Shown: positions 7,642 through 16,564 of the stretch, piece by piece
Layout: every line of letters begins with the position of its first letter
Numbering within the stretch: the stretch's first letter is position 1
NCBI RefSeq assembly: GCF_900547735.1
Contig: NZ_URHZ01000025.1
Coordinates: 1-61,827 of the forward strand
DNA length: 61,827 nucleotides
Source: an uncultured Clostridium sp.
GTDB lineage: Bacteria; Bacillota; Clostridia; Lachnospirales; Lachnospiraceae
Reading direction: 5' to 3'
Notes under the pieces: generated by a model
Told to the model about the DNA's origin: nothing
Database searches by the model: none
The model's input: the letters and a program-made list of their open reading frames with translations, nothing else
Made by a program: the position numbers and the translations under genes

Positions 7642-8760
7642 TTAACTGAGCCTTATAATCATCAGGGAAGCTCCCGCTCCCGTGGTGAGAAGCACAGCCA
7701 CTCCGGCAACCAGGGCCGGATACATCTGAAGTGACACGGTGGAACCTGCCCCGAGATCGATTTCAATCTCATTGGAGAAGTTGGACAGAGTCACAATCGG
7801 TGAAATGGTGGAGGCGGCGTTATTGACGCTGTTGATCCGGAGTCTGGCGCCCATCAGGATTGCAAGCGAAGTATTAATGTGATAGGAAATCCTGTATCTT
7901 CCCGCCGTATTGACCGTAAAGACCGTGTTTCCGCTCCCCGCCGTAATATCTGAGGACATCAGCTGTGCATCGGGCAGCGCAATGTTTGTGCCGCCCAGTG
8001 CGATGGCAATTGAACCGCCGGTGGTATTGGCCGCAAACGCCGCCGTTGCCGTCGGGTTGGGACCGGGATCTCCGGCTGCCCCCGCGGCTCCGACACTGCC
8101 CGCGGGTCCTTCCGCTCCGGTTGCTCCACCCGGGCCGTTGGCTCCCGTAGGACCTGCCGGGCCATCCGCTCCGGTGGCCCCCGTGGCTCCCGCCGCTCCC
8201 GTATCACCGGTGGGACCGGTCACTCCCGTGGCTCCTATGGCTCCGGTTGCTCCCACTGCCCCGGTTGCTCCCGTAGATCCGGTCGGACCGATGGCTCCGG
8301 TCGGGCCGGTGGCCCCCGTAGCTCCCGTGATTCCCCGGATCCCCGTAGCCCCTGTCGGGCCGGTGGCGCCAATGGCTCCCTCCGCACCGGTGACTCCGCT
8401 CTGTCCTGCCGCACCGGTCGCCGAACCGGTTGGCCCGGTCGGCCCCGTAGGTCCCGTTGCGCCCGCATAAGCCGGAGCATCCATGGCGGCTTTCATTTTT
8501 TCATTTGTCATAATCTGGTTATACAGAATGTGATCCAGTGTCGCCTCAACGCTCTCATTGACATCCATCACCTGTTCAAGGTTTGCATTTCCTCCCGTCA
8601 GCCCCGGTATCGTACCGAGGACAAACTGCATTTTTTCACCCTCCGCGTTGATGATATGGCTCATTCCCAGTTCCTCATAAGCAATGGAGGAAATAACCTG
8701 GTTCAGAACCTCATTTCTTTTAAGAGGAGGATTCACTTCTGAAAATTCCGGTTTCGACAT
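7642..8760 (-). CDS. Collagen-like protein with conserved N-terminal helical domain
   Basis: A 372-residue protein in three parts. Residues 1-98 form a helical head containing NQVISSIAYEELGMSHIINA and a second helix NESVEATLDHILYNQIM. Residues 100-233 are Gly-X-Y triplets, mostly GAT and GPT, with a one-residue slip near 112-118 (GSATGAAG). Residues 237-372 form a beta-rich C-terminal domain of the BclA/TNF-like kind (FTVNTAGRYRISYHI; ends LMIIRLS). Proteins with this layout decorate the exosporium or spore surface, the C-terminal domain trimerising the collagen stalk. Threonine-rich triplets are typical glycosylation sites. No signal peptide is seen, fitting deposition from the mother cell. 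The stop of the paralogue upstream is 13 bp away. Confidence 0.88.
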   Translation of the reverse strand: MSKPEFSEVNPPLKRNEVLNQVISSIAYEELGMSHIINAEGEKMQFVLGTIPGLTGGNANLEQVMDVNESVEATLDHILYNQIMTNEKMKAAMDAPAYAGATGPTGPTGPTGSATGAAGQSGVTGAEGAIGATGPTGATGIRGITGATGATGPTGAIGPTGSTGATGAVGATGAIGATGVTGPTGDTGAAGATGATGADGPAGPTGANGPGGATGAEGPAGSVGAAGAAGDPGPNPTATAAFAANTTGGSIAIALGGTNIALPDAQLMSSDITAGSGNTVFTVNTAGRYRISYHINTSLAILMGARLRINSVNNAASTISPIVTLSNFSNEIEIDLGAGSTVSLQMYPALVAGVAVLLTTGAGASLMIIRLS

Positions 8761-8773
8761 CTCTCTCCCTCCT

Positions 8774-9886
8774 TTAACTCAGGCGCGTAATCATAAGCGA
8801 CGCTCCCGCAGCCCCCGAAAGCAGTACGGCGGTGGAGACAATGCCATACACCTGCAGAGTTACCGTGGTTCCCTGTGTTACATCTAACATAATCTCATTA
8901 GAAAAGTTTGAAAGTGATACGACCGGCGTCACGGTGGAAGCCACATTGGCGGCTCCGTTAATAATCAGTCTTGTACCGGCAATCAAAGCTGCTGTTGTAT
9001 TTAAATGGTAGGCCAGGCGGTAGCGTCCGGCTGCATTTATCGTAAAGATTGTGTTTCCGCTGTCAACCGAGATGTTGGCGGGCAGAACCTGAGCGTTTGG
9101 AAGGGGAACGGCCACTCCCGCCGTCACGACCGAAAGGGATGTTCCCGATGTGTTGGCGGCAAAAGCCGACGTCGCCGTCACATTGGTTCCCGTGGCTCCC
9201 GTAGGTCCTGTGGCTCCGTTTGCACCTGTCGGCCCCGTAACTCCCGTAGTCCCCGTGGCTCCGGTCGGACCTGTCGGGCCTGTTACTCCGGTTGGGCCTG
9301 TCGGGCCTATGCTTCCTGTGGCGCCTATGGCTCCGGTGGCTCCCGCGTTTCCCATGGGGCCCGGTACTCCCGTCGCTCCTGTTGTTCCGGTCGCTCCCGT
9401 GGGGCCGGTGGCTCCGGTTGCTCCGGTGGAACCGGTCGGACCGGTGGCTCCGGTCGCTCCCGCCACTCCCGTCGCTCCTGTTACTCCCGTGGCTCCGGTC
9501 GGGCCGGTGGCTCCCGTCGCTCCCGTCGGGCCGGTCGGGCCTCCTGCCGGTCCTGCCGCTCCGGTGGGGCCGGTTGCTCCGGTCGCTCCCTGCATTTCAG
9601 AGGAAGCCAGCGCCGCCTGCATCTTGGCCTTGAAAAAAAGCTGGTTCTGGGCTGCCGTCTCAAGCAGGGAACGGACGCTCTTATTGGCGTCCAGCACATC
9701 CTGCACTGTTGCGGGAGGCCCGCTCAGGCCGGGCAGCGTGCCCAGAATATATTGTAATTTCTCACCTTCCGTGTTAATCACATGGCTCAATCCGAGTTCC
9801 TCATACGCAATCGATGCAAGTATCTGGTTCACTGCATCCTCACGGCTGATTGGCGGATTATTTGTTGGAAAACTGGGCTGTGACAT
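8774..9886 (-). CDS. Collagen-like protein, paralogue of the downstream gene
   Basis: 370 residues with the same plan as its neighbour: head domain 1-98 (NQILASIAYEELGLSHVINT; NKSVRSLLETAAQNQLFF), collagen-like triplets from about 100 to 234, and a BclA-like C-terminal domain from about 235 (FTINAAGRYRLAYHLNT; ends LMITRLS). The head and C-terminal domains are clearly similar to those of the 7642-8760 gene, so this is a tandem duplication. Proline sits almost only in the X position and threonine in Y. ATG follows GGGAGAAAATAGAA. It is probably the first gene of a two- or three-gene transcript; a CATANNNTA-like -10 (CATATCATA) lies upstream at 9942-9950, fitting a mother-cell sigma factor. Confidence 0.88.
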   Translation of the reverse strand: MSQPSFPTNNPPISREDAVNQILASIAYEELGLSHVINTEGEKLQYILGTLPGLSGPPATVQDVLDANKSVRSLLETAAQNQLFFKAKMQAALASSEMQGATGATGPTGAAGPAGGPTGPTGATGATGPTGATGVTGATGVAGATGATGPTGSTGATGATGPTGATGTTGATGVPGPMGNAGATGAIGATGSIGPTGPTGVTGPTGPTGATGTTGVTGPTGANGATGPTGATGTNVTATSAFAANTSGTSLSVVTAGVAVPLPNAQVLPANISVDSGNTIFTINAAGRYRLAYHLNTTAALIAGTRLIINGAANVASTVTPVVSLSNFSNEIMLDVTQGTTVTLQVYGIVSTAVLLSGAAGASLMITRLS

Positions 9887-9941
9887 TTCTATTTTCTCCC
9901 TTCAGAGTAATTCGGTGAATTTTCGGTATGTCCACCTCCTG

Positions 9942-9950
9942 TATGATATG
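9942..9950 (-). promoter_or_regulatory. Possible sporulation sigma (SigE/SigK) -10 element
   Basis: CATATCATA on the minus strand matches the CATANNNTA -10 consensus of SigK. I could not place a convincing -35 at the usual distance, so this remains tentative. Confidence 0.25.
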
Positions 9951-10085
9951 TCTTTTTAAGCCCGTTTGCCACTTGCCGCCGGACGAACCTTTTTCCGGAA
10001 ATCGAATACCATATCTCATAGAGACATTTTTACAGCGCCTGAAAACGGCTGTTGTATTCCGGAGCAGTCCAACAGGAGGTACGCC

Positions 10086-10904
10086 ATGTCCATGCCCGCT
10101 TTTCCCGACAAGGGGATTGATATTACACGCGATCAGGCATTTAATATGATACTGGGCTCAATCGCTCTGGAAGAGATTGCGCTCAGCCACATTATGAATG
10201 CGGAAAGCGAGAAACTGAAACACTTTTTTCCGGCCGCGGACGGAAAGCCCTGCGCCTGCCAATGCAGGGAACTGACAGAACTGAACAGAAGCATTTCCGA
10301 CGTTATGGAAAACGTTACCTTCAACCAGATGCTGCTGAAACGCAAGATGTGCTGTGTCCTGGACGCGATTGAACAGGGCGGGACAGGCTGCGCTTCCTGC
10401 GGGGAGCAGGGGGAGGAATCCACCTGTGACACCTTTTATGTGCTTCCGGGCACCGTGATACGGCAGGGCTGCCCGGTTCCCATGATAAGTTCCGAACTGT
10501 ATGATAACTGCGGTACCGGAAAAGAGCCGGACAAAGAAGACTGCCGCTCCGCCCTGTACTGCCTGAAGGAAAAGAGGCCGTATCTGCTCGATATGGAATT
10601 CCGGCTGCGCTGCCCCGGCTCCTGTTCAGCCGCACACGGTTCCGGCTCCCATTTGCCCGGACACGATCCCGGCTCGCATCAGGCCGCCATCTGCGCTGAA
10701 ACCGTGTGCGGACGGCAGTATCTGCCCCTGTTATCGCTGAGCGCGCCTGCCGGACGCGGCGGAGAAGGATTTCATCTGGCCGGGAGCGCCATCCTGTCCC
10801 CCGATACATTCTGCTCCCTGACGCAGGCCCCGCTCCTGATTGTACTGAAAGAACCGGAAACAGCCGTTGTGGAGATGGGAATGCTGCGGGTCACGGGTAT
10901 CTAA
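10086..10904 (+). CDS. Spore-surface-type protein sharing the collagen-like proteins' head domain
   Basis: 272 residues. The start at 10086 is chosen because AGGAGGT lies 5 bp upstream and because the N-terminus then aligns with the two collagen-like neighbours: NMILGSIALEEIALSHIMNA, and later NRSISDVMENVTFNQMLLKRKM. Instead of collagen triplets it continues into a cysteine-rich part (CACQC, CCVLD, CASCGEQ) and a 150-residue region rich in Cys and Pro (CPGSCSAAHGSGSHLPG) that resembles no family I know. It is transcribed divergently from the collagen-like genes. I infer a partner or anchoring protein in the same surface layer. A longer frame upstream lacks a ribosome binding site. Confidence 0.75.
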   Translation: MSMPAFPDKGIDITRDQAFNMILGSIALEEIALSHIMNAESEKLKHFFPAADGKPCACQCRELTELNRSISDVMENVTFNQMLLKRKMCCVLDAIEQGGTGCASCGEQGEESTCDTFYVLPGTVIRQGCPVPMISSELYDNCGTGKEPDKEDCRSALYCLKEKRPYLLDMEFRLRCPGSCSAAHGSGSHLPGHDPGSHQAAICAETVCGRQYLPLLSLSAPAGRGGEGFHLAGSAILSPDTFCSLTQAPLLIVLKEPETAVVEMGMLRVTGI

Positions 10905-10920
10905 TGCCGTTTACCGCAAT

Positions 10921-10966
10921 CGAAAAACCCGGTCCGCAGAAGGAAGTTCTGCGGACCGGGTTTTCG
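10921..10966. terminator. Bidirectional terminator
   Basis: AAAACCCGGTCCGCAGAA pairs with TTCTGCGGACCGGGTTTT across a short GGAAG loop. It has A/T tracts on both sides and lies between two convergent genes. Confidence 0.9.
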
Positions 10967-10977
10967 TCATGCTGCTG

Positions 10978-12009
10978 TCACTGCTGGGCCAGAACGCCGT
11001 CTTCGCCGACATATTTGCCGTCCGGCGTCGCCGAATTCGTCATCATCTCCCCATTCTCATTCAGGAAATACCATTTTTCCTTCCAGTTGACCCATCCGGT
11101 CACCCTGTATCCCTGTTCATTGAAGAAGTACCATTTTCCGTCGATCTGCTGCCAGTTATTCGTTACATACGTTCCATCCGAATTGCTGTACCACCAGCCC
11201 ACCGCATCGCTCTTCCAGGTTCCCGCCGCAGGACCGCTGCCGCTCGGTTTGTAGGCGGCCGCCGCCGTGAGTTCCGCCGCTTTCTCCGCGGATACCTCGA
11301 ATGTGTCGGATTCCTGCCACTCGCCTTTTCGTGATGAATTATAGTAAGCGCGCACTTCAAAGCGGTATGTGCCCGCGCTGGTAATGTATTTCGAGAAATT
11401 ATAAAAGGTTTCTTTCACCGGACGGACGGATGTTACAAACTTGTCGTCACGGTAAAGACGCAGCTCATAATAGGTGGCGTCCTCACTGTCGCTCCACTCT
11501 CCCACTCCGCTGTATTCATTCCACTCCACTTCGTCCGTGTCCAGCTCATAGTCATTGTCGTCCGCCTTCAGGGCGTTCAAGGTCACCGTCACGATCAGTT
11601 CTTCCGCGCTCTTTCTTCTCACGGAACTTACGGTTCCCTTCGAACCGGTCAGGCTGACTTTTTTCTTGCCGAATCCCGATTTAAAATAGTAATCGGACTC
11701 CGCCTCCAGCGTCACCTCCACCTTGGGCTTGTCTTTGTGTTTCCACTCTCCGTTCGGCTCGTTGGTCACGTCCACATTCGCTATATAACATCCTTCTGAG
11801 TCGGTCGTCACCTCCACATCGGATCCGCTGTCCTTCACCTCAATCGAGGACGTCACATCGAGCGCCACATCCTCCACAGGCGTGCGATCCTCCTCCGCCA
11901 TGGCCGTGATTGTACCGGCAAGCGTCATTCCGGCGGCGGCCAGAAGAAGGAGCCATGTCCTGACCGGCTTTATTCTGTTTTTCTTCTCATTTACTCTTTT
12001 GTCTCTCAT
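10978..12009 (-). CDS. Secreted cell-wall-binding repeat protein
   Basis: 343 residues. A signal peptide (about 1-39, with TWLLLLAAAGMTLAGTITAMA) is followed by a beta-rich region of roughly 200 residues, including a fibronectin-like stretch (ATYYELRLYRDDKFVTSVRP; GTYRFEVRAYYNSSRKGEW). At the C-terminus (about 263-330) are aromatic choline-binding-type repeats: GWWYSNSDGTYVTNNWQQIDGKWYFF and GWVNWKEKWYFLNENGEM in sequence. Such repeats hold proteins non-covalently to teichoic acids or related wall polymers. No catalytic domain is recognised, so the role is structural or unknown. Start ATG follows AGGAGGAAG. Its 3' end shares a terminator with the convergent spore-type gene. Confidence 0.85.
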   Translation of the reverse strand: MRDKRVNEKKNRIKPVRTWLLLLAAAGMTLAGTITAMAEEDRTPVEDVALDVTSSIEVKDSGSDVEVTTDSEGCYIANVDVTNEPNGEWKHKDKPKVEVTLEAESDYYFKSGFGKKKVSLTGSKGTVSSVRRKSAEELIVTVTLNALKADDNDYELDTDEVEWNEYSGVGEWSDSEDATYYELRLYRDDKFVTSVRPVKETFYNFSKYITSAGTYRFEVRAYYNSSRKGEWQESDTFEVSAEKAAELTAAAAYKPSGSGPAAGTWKSDAVGWWYSNSDGTYVTNNWQQIDGKWYFFNEQGYRVTGWVNWKEKWYFLNENGEMMTNSATPDGKYVGEDGVLAQQ

Positions 12010-12226
12010 AACTGCTTCCTCCTGAAATTACTTTTAACGTGCTCTCAGTGTGCCGGCTCTGTCTCCGCCGCACCTGGCCATACCGCATCCGGCGGCGCTT
12101 CATCCATCTCTGCCGCCCCATTCTGCATAAAACCGGCCCGGCCGGTCTGTTCACTATGATTTTACCACATTTTTCCCGTTCTGTCTCCCCATTCCACATT
12201 ATGAATCATTGCCGTAATTCTTCTTT

Positions 12227-12290
12227 TGTTACTGTTCACTCCGTGCCCAGTAACACGCTGCGCGATGCACAGAAACGGCAAAAAACTCCG
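12227..12290 (+). repeat. Left-end fragment of the 30.5-kb miniature element
   Basis: About 58 bp are nearly identical to 30488-30546: TGTTACTGTTCACTCCGTGC, CCAG(T/C)AACACGCT and CGCGATGCACAGAAACGGC. The right end and its inverted repeat are missing here, so this is a truncated or decayed copy. It lies in the 12010-12394 gap, upstream of the flavin reductase promoter. The rest of that gap shows no gene. Confidence 0.85.
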
Positions 12291-12319
12291 TTGATTGTAA
12301 TGAAAAGCCTGCGTTATTC

Positions 12320-12348
12320 TTGATTTCTCCGGCAGTTTGTGCTAAATA
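12320..12348 (+). promoter_or_regulatory. Flavin reductase promoter
   Basis: TTGATT (12320-12325) and TAAATA (12343-12348) with a 17-bp spacer, 46 bp before the start codon. Confidence 0.5.
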
Positions 12349-12394
12349 ACTGTATAGCACCAATAATATTTCATTATGAAAAGGAGACGATACC

Positions 12395-12901
12395 ATGAGT
12401 TTTAGAGAAATAAAAGCGGAAGAACTTACGTTTAACCCATTTACCAGAATCGGTTCCGACTGGATGTTAATCACGGCCGGAGATGAAAAGAAATTCAACA
12501 CAATGACCGCCAGTTGGGGCGGAGCAGGTGTATTCTGGGGGAAGAATGTGGTAACCTGCTACATCCGTCCTCAGCGCTATACAAAAGAATTTGTCGATGC
12601 AAACGATACCTTTACCCTCTCTTTCTACGGTCCCGAATATAAAAAAGCCCTGAGTATCTGCGGCTCTGTTTCCGGCAGGGATCATGATAAGGCTGCTGAA
12701 ACCGGCCTCACACCGTATTTTACCGACGGCACCGCCGCTTTTGAAGAGGCGGACCTCATCTTTGTCTGCAAAAAGATTTACCAGGATGAGATGCCGTATG
12801 AGAACTTCATCGCCAAAGAAAACGATGCAAAGTGGTATCCCAATAAGGACTACCACACCATGTATATGGCAGAAATAATGAAAATTCTTGTAAAAGACTG
12901 A
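12395..12901 (+). CDS. Flavin reductase-like FMN-binding protein
   Basis: 168 residues forming one split-barrel flavin reductase domain: WMLITAGDEKKFNTMTASWGG is the characteristic N-terminal FMN-contact region, with Y-I-R-P-Q-R-Y and FTLSFYG further on. Members bind FMN and either reduce it with NAD(P)H or act as flavoproteins of unclear substrate. ATG follows AAGGAGACG. It is a single gene followed by a MATE exporter 160 bp downstream with its own likely promoter. Substrate unknown. Confidence 0.85.
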   Translation: MSFREIKAEELTFNPFTRIGSDWMLITAGDEKKFNTMTASWGGAGVFWGKNVVTCYIRPQRYTKEFVDANDTFTLSFYGPEYKKALSICGSVSGRDHDKAAETGLTPYFTDGTAAFEEADLIFVCKKIYQDEMPYENFIAKENDAKWYPNKDYHTMYMAEIMKILVKD

Positions 12902-13063
12902 TTTCCTATAGACTCGGATTAACCGCGGCCGTCCATCTGTTTGTCCTTCCCGCATATTTCCGCTTTATTTTGTGAAATCTGCTGATTGTAAAATAACCGG
13001 TTTTCCTGTAGAATCTAAAAAAGTTTTTGAATTTACCGCTTATTTGGAGGATACAGACAATCT

Positions 13064-14437
13064 ATGGACACAAAAACAAAGACTTCCCGCTCTCTCATCA
13101 AAGACATGACTTCCGGCAGCCCGGCAAAACTGATTCTGGGCTTTGCCGTTCCCATGCTGCTCGGCATGCTGTTCCAGCAGTTTTACAGTATGGTGGACAC
13201 CGTGATTGTCGGCAAATTTCTCGGTGTGGATGCCCTGGCCGCCGTCGGTTCCACGGGCGCTGTTAATTTTATGATTAACGGTTTTGTCATCGGCCTCTGC
13301 TCGGGTTTTGCCATCCCCGTATCACAGCGGTTCGGGGCGCGCGATTATAAGGATATGAGGCGGTTTACCGCCAACGCCGGCTGGCTTTCCCTGATATTTG
13401 CCGCGGTCATGACCGTCTCCGTCACACTGATGACTAAGACAATCCTCGTATGGATGCGGACGCCGGAGAATATTATCCAGGGAGCCTACGACTATATCTT
13501 TTTCATTTTCGTCGGCATCCCGGCCACCTTTCTCTACAACATCCTGGCCGGAATCATCCGCGCACTGGGAGACTCGAAAACGCCCGTGTACTTTTTGATC
13601 CTCTCAAGCATTTTAAATATCATCCTGGATCTCGTTTTCATTGTAAACCTGCACACCGGCGTGGCGGGGGCCGCTTACGCAACCGTCATCTCACAGGCCG
13701 TATCCGGAATCCTCTGCCTGCTCTACATGAAAAAGAAATTCGATATTCTGAAAATGAACAGGGATGAAGCCCGGTTCAGCGGCCGCCATATTTACATTCT
13801 CTGCAAAATGGGAGTTCCCATGGGGCTTCAGTACTCCATCACGGCCATTGGTTCCGTCGTGATACAGACTGCCATCAATACCCTCGGTTCCGTTGCCGTC
13901 GCTTCGGTTACCGCAGGCCAGAAAGTCAGCATGTTCTTCTGCTGTCCCTTCGACGCCCTCGGCGGCACGATGGCCACCTATGCGGGCCAGAACGTGGGTG
14001 CGGGTAAAGCCGCCCGGATCGAACAGGGTGTAAAGTCGGCGACCGTCATAGGAGCCGTTTACTCTGTCGCCGCCTTTGCCGTCCTTTTCTTTTTCGGCAA
14101 TGTGATTCCGCTTCTCTTTGTAAACGCGGACGAGGTGCAGGTAATTGCCCAGGCCCATCAATTCCTGATTTATAACTCCATGTTTTATATCCCTCTCGTA
14201 TTCGTAAACGTCTGGCGCTTCACGATCCAGGGTATGGGGTTCAGCCTCTTTGCCGTTCTGGCCGGTGTCTGCGAAATGGCGGCGAGAGCCCTGGTCGGTT
14301 TTGTCTTTGTACCGGTGTTCGGCTATATTGCGGTCTGCTTCGCCTCACCGCTCGCATGGATTTTTGCCGACGCCTTCCTGATTCCCGCTTTCCGGCACTG
14401 TGTCAGATATTTAAAACGTACCCTGCCGCCCGCCTGA
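13064..14437 (+). CDS. MATE family efflux transporter
   Basis: 457 residues with about 12 membrane segments in two similar halves. The start FAVPMLLGMLFQQFYSMVDT and the GVDALAAVGSTG stretch are signatures of MATE proteins, as is the second-half FCCPFDALGGTMATYAGQN. These exporters swap Na+ or H+ for cationic drugs or metabolites. ATG follows GGAGGATACAGACAATCT. The gene is monocistronic and ends at a strong hairpin shared with the convergent Rrf2 operon. Substrate unknown. Confidence 0.93.
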   Translation: MDTKTKTSRSLIKDMTSGSPAKLILGFAVPMLLGMLFQQFYSMVDTVIVGKFLGVDALAAVGSTGAVNFMINGFVIGLCSGFAIPVSQRFGARDYKDMRRFTANAGWLSLIFAAVMTVSVTLMTKTILVWMRTPENIIQGAYDYIFFIFVGIPATFLYNILAGIIRALGDSKTPVYFLILSSILNIILDLVFIVNLHTGVAGAAYATVISQAVSGILCLLYMKKKFDILKMNRDEARFSGRHIYILCKMGVPMGLQYSITAIGSVVIQTAINTLGSVAVASVTAGQKVSMFFCCPFDALGGTMATYAGQNVGAGKAARIEQGVKSATVIGAVYSVAAFAVLFFFGNVIPLLFVNADEVQVIAQAHQFLIYNSMFYIPLVFVNVWRFTIQGMGFSLFAVLAGVCEMAARALVGFVFVPVFGYIAVCFASPLAWIFADAFLIPAFRHCVRYLKRTLPPA

Positions 14438-14465
14438 ACGCAGAGTGAGATGAAATCATACAAAA

Positions 14466-14507
14466 CAGCGAAAAGCACGCTTTGCGAACTTTTCATTGCC
14501 GCTCAAT
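14466..14507 (-). repeat. Terminator-associated 40-bp repeat, copy 2
   Basis: Minus strand: TGAGCGGCAATGAAAAG followed by TTCGCAAAGCGTGCTTTTCG. It lies just beyond the hairpin at 14520-14579 as seen from the Rrf2 gene. Confidence 0.85.
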
Positions 14508-14519
14508 CATGAAATCATG

Positions 14520-14579
14520 ACGGCGCAGGCCTCCGCTTGCCACAACTTTCCATTGTGACAAACCGGAGGCCTGCGCCGT
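14520..14579. terminator. Bidirectional terminator between MATE and Rrf2 genes
   Basis: Perfect 16-bp stem ACGGCGCAGGCCTCCG/CGGAGGCCTGCGCCGT with an inner CACAA/TTGTG stem, between convergent genes. Confidence 0.85.
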
Positions 14580-14664
14580 TTGTTTGAATCGTATCTTTTT
14601 TCATGTTTTTTTACGCAGTTCTATTCGTATCTCTATTCCGTTCTATTCTGATACCTTGATTTTT

Positions 14665-15093
14665 TTACCGCTTATCAGGATGTGACGCAAATATCCGGTC
14701 TTCTATATCCGATATTGTAATCTCTTTTAACCGTTCGCGGCATCTCTGGTCAAGTCCGTCGTAAATCTCCGTCAGGATACCCGCCATCCCCGATGAGACA
14801 AGGCAGTCTTTCTCGGGATCTCCGCTTTTCCATGCTGTGGTTACAAAAGAAGTCTGAAGCGCATCCGCAATCATTAAAAGATTCACCTCCGAGGCGTCCC
14901 TGTGAAAAAGGTATCCGCCCTCGGCTCCTTCCTTCGTCTTAATCAGATTCGCTTTTTTAAGTTTTGCCATAACCTTCCTGATTCTGGCGGCATTTGTGCA
15001 CACATTCTCCGCGAGCCCTTCGCTGGAGTAAACCGTCCCTTTGTGTGATAAAAATACAAGGGCGTGCACTGCAATTGTAAATTCGCTGGTCAT
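14665..15093 (-). CDS. Rrf2 family transcriptional regulator
   Basis: 142-residue winged-helix regulator. MTSEFTIAVHALVFLSHK and EGLAENVCTNAARIRKVMAKL match the Rrf2 N-terminal DNA-binding domain. EGGYLFHRDASEVNLLMIADA matches its characteristic wing and dimerisation region. Rrf2 proteins sense Fe-S, nitric oxide, cysteine or redox state. Here there is no clustered three-cysteine motif as in IscR; isolated cysteines occur in NVCTN, KDCLV and QRCRER. It is the last gene of a thiol-redox operon, 27 bp after the CcdA-TlpA gene, and probably controls that operon through the dyad at 18010-18030. Confidence 0.88.
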   Translation of the reverse strand: MTSEFTIAVHALVFLSHKGTVYSSEGLAENVCTNAARIRKVMAKLKKANLIKTKEGAEGGYLFHRDASEVNLLMIADALQTSFVTTAWKSGDPEKDCLVSSGMAGILTEIYDGLDQRCRERLKEITISDIEDRIFASHPDKR

Positions 15094-15120
15094 ATTCTCA
15101 TCCCCTTTGCGGCAGTCCGC

Positions 15121-16509
15121 TTAATTTCTCTTTCCTGCCATCGTCTGATCGATGATGCTCTTCATCATATCTTCGCTGAGCTGGCCGCTGGCATATCCAA
15201 ATACATTGCCGTCACGGTCAATCATAAAGGTAGTCGGGAAAGAATAAATTCCGTATGCTGTAAACATCTCCCCCGTCGTATCCATCACTACAGGATAGGT
15301 ATATCCATTTTCGCTCAGGAATTCTTTGATTCCTTCTTCCGACTTCTCACTTCCCATATTCGGCGCGGCAATTCCAAGTACAATCAGGGCATCGTCGCCT
15401 TCCGTGTCATAAGTGTCGTAAAGCTTCTGGATATCCGGCATCTCGGCGCGGCACGGCGGACACCATGTTGCCCAGAAGTTCAGGAAAACGGTCTTTCCTT
15501 TATAGTCCGACAGCGTATGGGTATTGCCAAACTGATCCGTCAGGGTAAAGTCGATTGCCGGCATCAGTACAGGCTCCTCCGCCGCTGTCTCACCCGAAGC
15601 GGTTTCTCCGGCTGCGGAACCGTTATTTCCCGCCGTCTCTCCGGCCGCTGTCTCTCCGCTTTCCGGCTGGGACGCATTTTCTGACGTATCTTCGGCCGTT
15701 TTTTCCTCTTTAGAAGCTTCCTCTGTGGATTCCTCCGTACTGCCGGCGCCGGTATTATACTCTGTTCCCGAAGGCGGTGAAAGCTTGGAAAGATAGCCGG
15801 TCACAGCATTCATCTTTCCGGTAAACATCAGAATTCCCATGAATACCATCAGGATTCCGCCGACTCTTACCGTATACTTTACAACATTCATATGGCTCTT
15901 AAAGAATTCCAGCAGGGAGGTGGTAAACAGGCCGACCGCCAGGAACGGAAGCACAAAACCTGCCGTGTAAACGCCTATCAGCATAAAGGCCATCGCTTTT
16001 GTGCTGGCCGAGGCCGCCATCAGAAGAACACTGGCCAGAGCCGGTCCTACGCAGGGCGTCCATGCAAAGCTGAACGTAAAGCCCATAATCAGGGCAGTAA
16101 TTGGTGACATGGCAACGGTATCAAGTTTAAAAGGAAGTCTTCTCTCTTTGCCGAGCATGGTGCTGGTCCCGAAAACGCCGAGCTGATACAAACCGAATAG
16201 TACGACGATGATGCCGCCGACCCTCGCAAACATAAGCTGATTTTTATTAAAGAAGTTGCCCATGGCTGAAAATCCCAGCCCCAGAAGGAAGAATGCAAAG
16301 CTGACTCCGATTACGAAGAAAAGCGTATGCGTCATTACCTTGCTTCTCTTATAATAGATTCTGCCGTCCTCTCCCCGGCTTCCTGTGCCTCCGGACAGAT
16401 ACCCGATGTATAACGGTATCAGCGGCAGTACACAGGGTGAAAAAAAGCTGATCAGGCCCTGAAAAAACACTGTCAGAACCGGTACACTGATATCTAATGA
16501 AAATCCCAT
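15121..16509 (-). CDS. CcdA-type membrane protein fused to a TlpA-type thioredoxin
   Basis: 462 residues. The first 230 carry six membrane segments of the CcdA/DsbD family (GLISFFSPCVLPLIPLYIGY; PITALIMGFTFSFAWTPCVGP), with the conserved Pro-Cys pairs that pass electrons across the membrane. A low-complexity Glu/Thr/Ala-rich linker spans about 235-305. A TlpA/ResA-like thioredoxin domain follows, with the active site WCPPC near residue 346 and cis-Pro region SFPTTFMIDRDGNV. The fusion delivers cytoplasmic thiol electrons directly to an outside thioredoxin. Start ATG at 16509 is preferred over the GTG at 16518, which abuts the AAAGGAG. It sits between a disulfide reductase and an Rrf2 regulator. 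Confidence 0.9.
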   Translation of the reverse strand: MGFSLDISVPVLTVFFQGLISFFSPCVLPLIPLYIGYLSGGTGSRGEDGRIYYKRSKVMTHTLFFVIGVSFAFFLLGLGFSAMGNFFNKNQLMFARVGGIIVVLFGLYQLGVFGTSTMLGKERRLPFKLDTVAMSPITALIMGFTFSFAWTPCVGPALASVLLMAASASTKAMAFMLIGVYTAGFVLPFLAVGLFTTSLLEFFKSHMNVVKYTVRVGGILMVFMGILMFTGKMNAVTGYLSKLSPPSGTEYNTGAGSTEESTEEASKEEKTAEDTSENASQPESGETAAGETAGNNGSAAGETASGETAAEEPVLMPAIDFTLTDQFGNTHTLSDYKGKTVFLNFWATWCPPCRAEMPDIQKLYDTYDTEGDDALIVLGIAAPNMGSEKSEEGIKEFLSENGYTYPVVMDTTGEMFTAYGIYSFPTTFMIDRDGNVFGYASGQLSEDMMKSIIDQTMAGKRN

Positions 16510-16564
16510 ATAGTACACTCCTTTATGTCTTGTAAAATTCTAGTTTCGTCTTGTTACGGCCGGT

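Noticed and set aside
9005..9959. Long plus-strand frames rich in Val-Ala-Pro or Ser-Arg-Gly over the collagen-like genes
   Set aside because: They are the complement of Gly-X-Y codon repeats; the minus-strand genes have head domains, ribosome binding sites and C-terminal domains.
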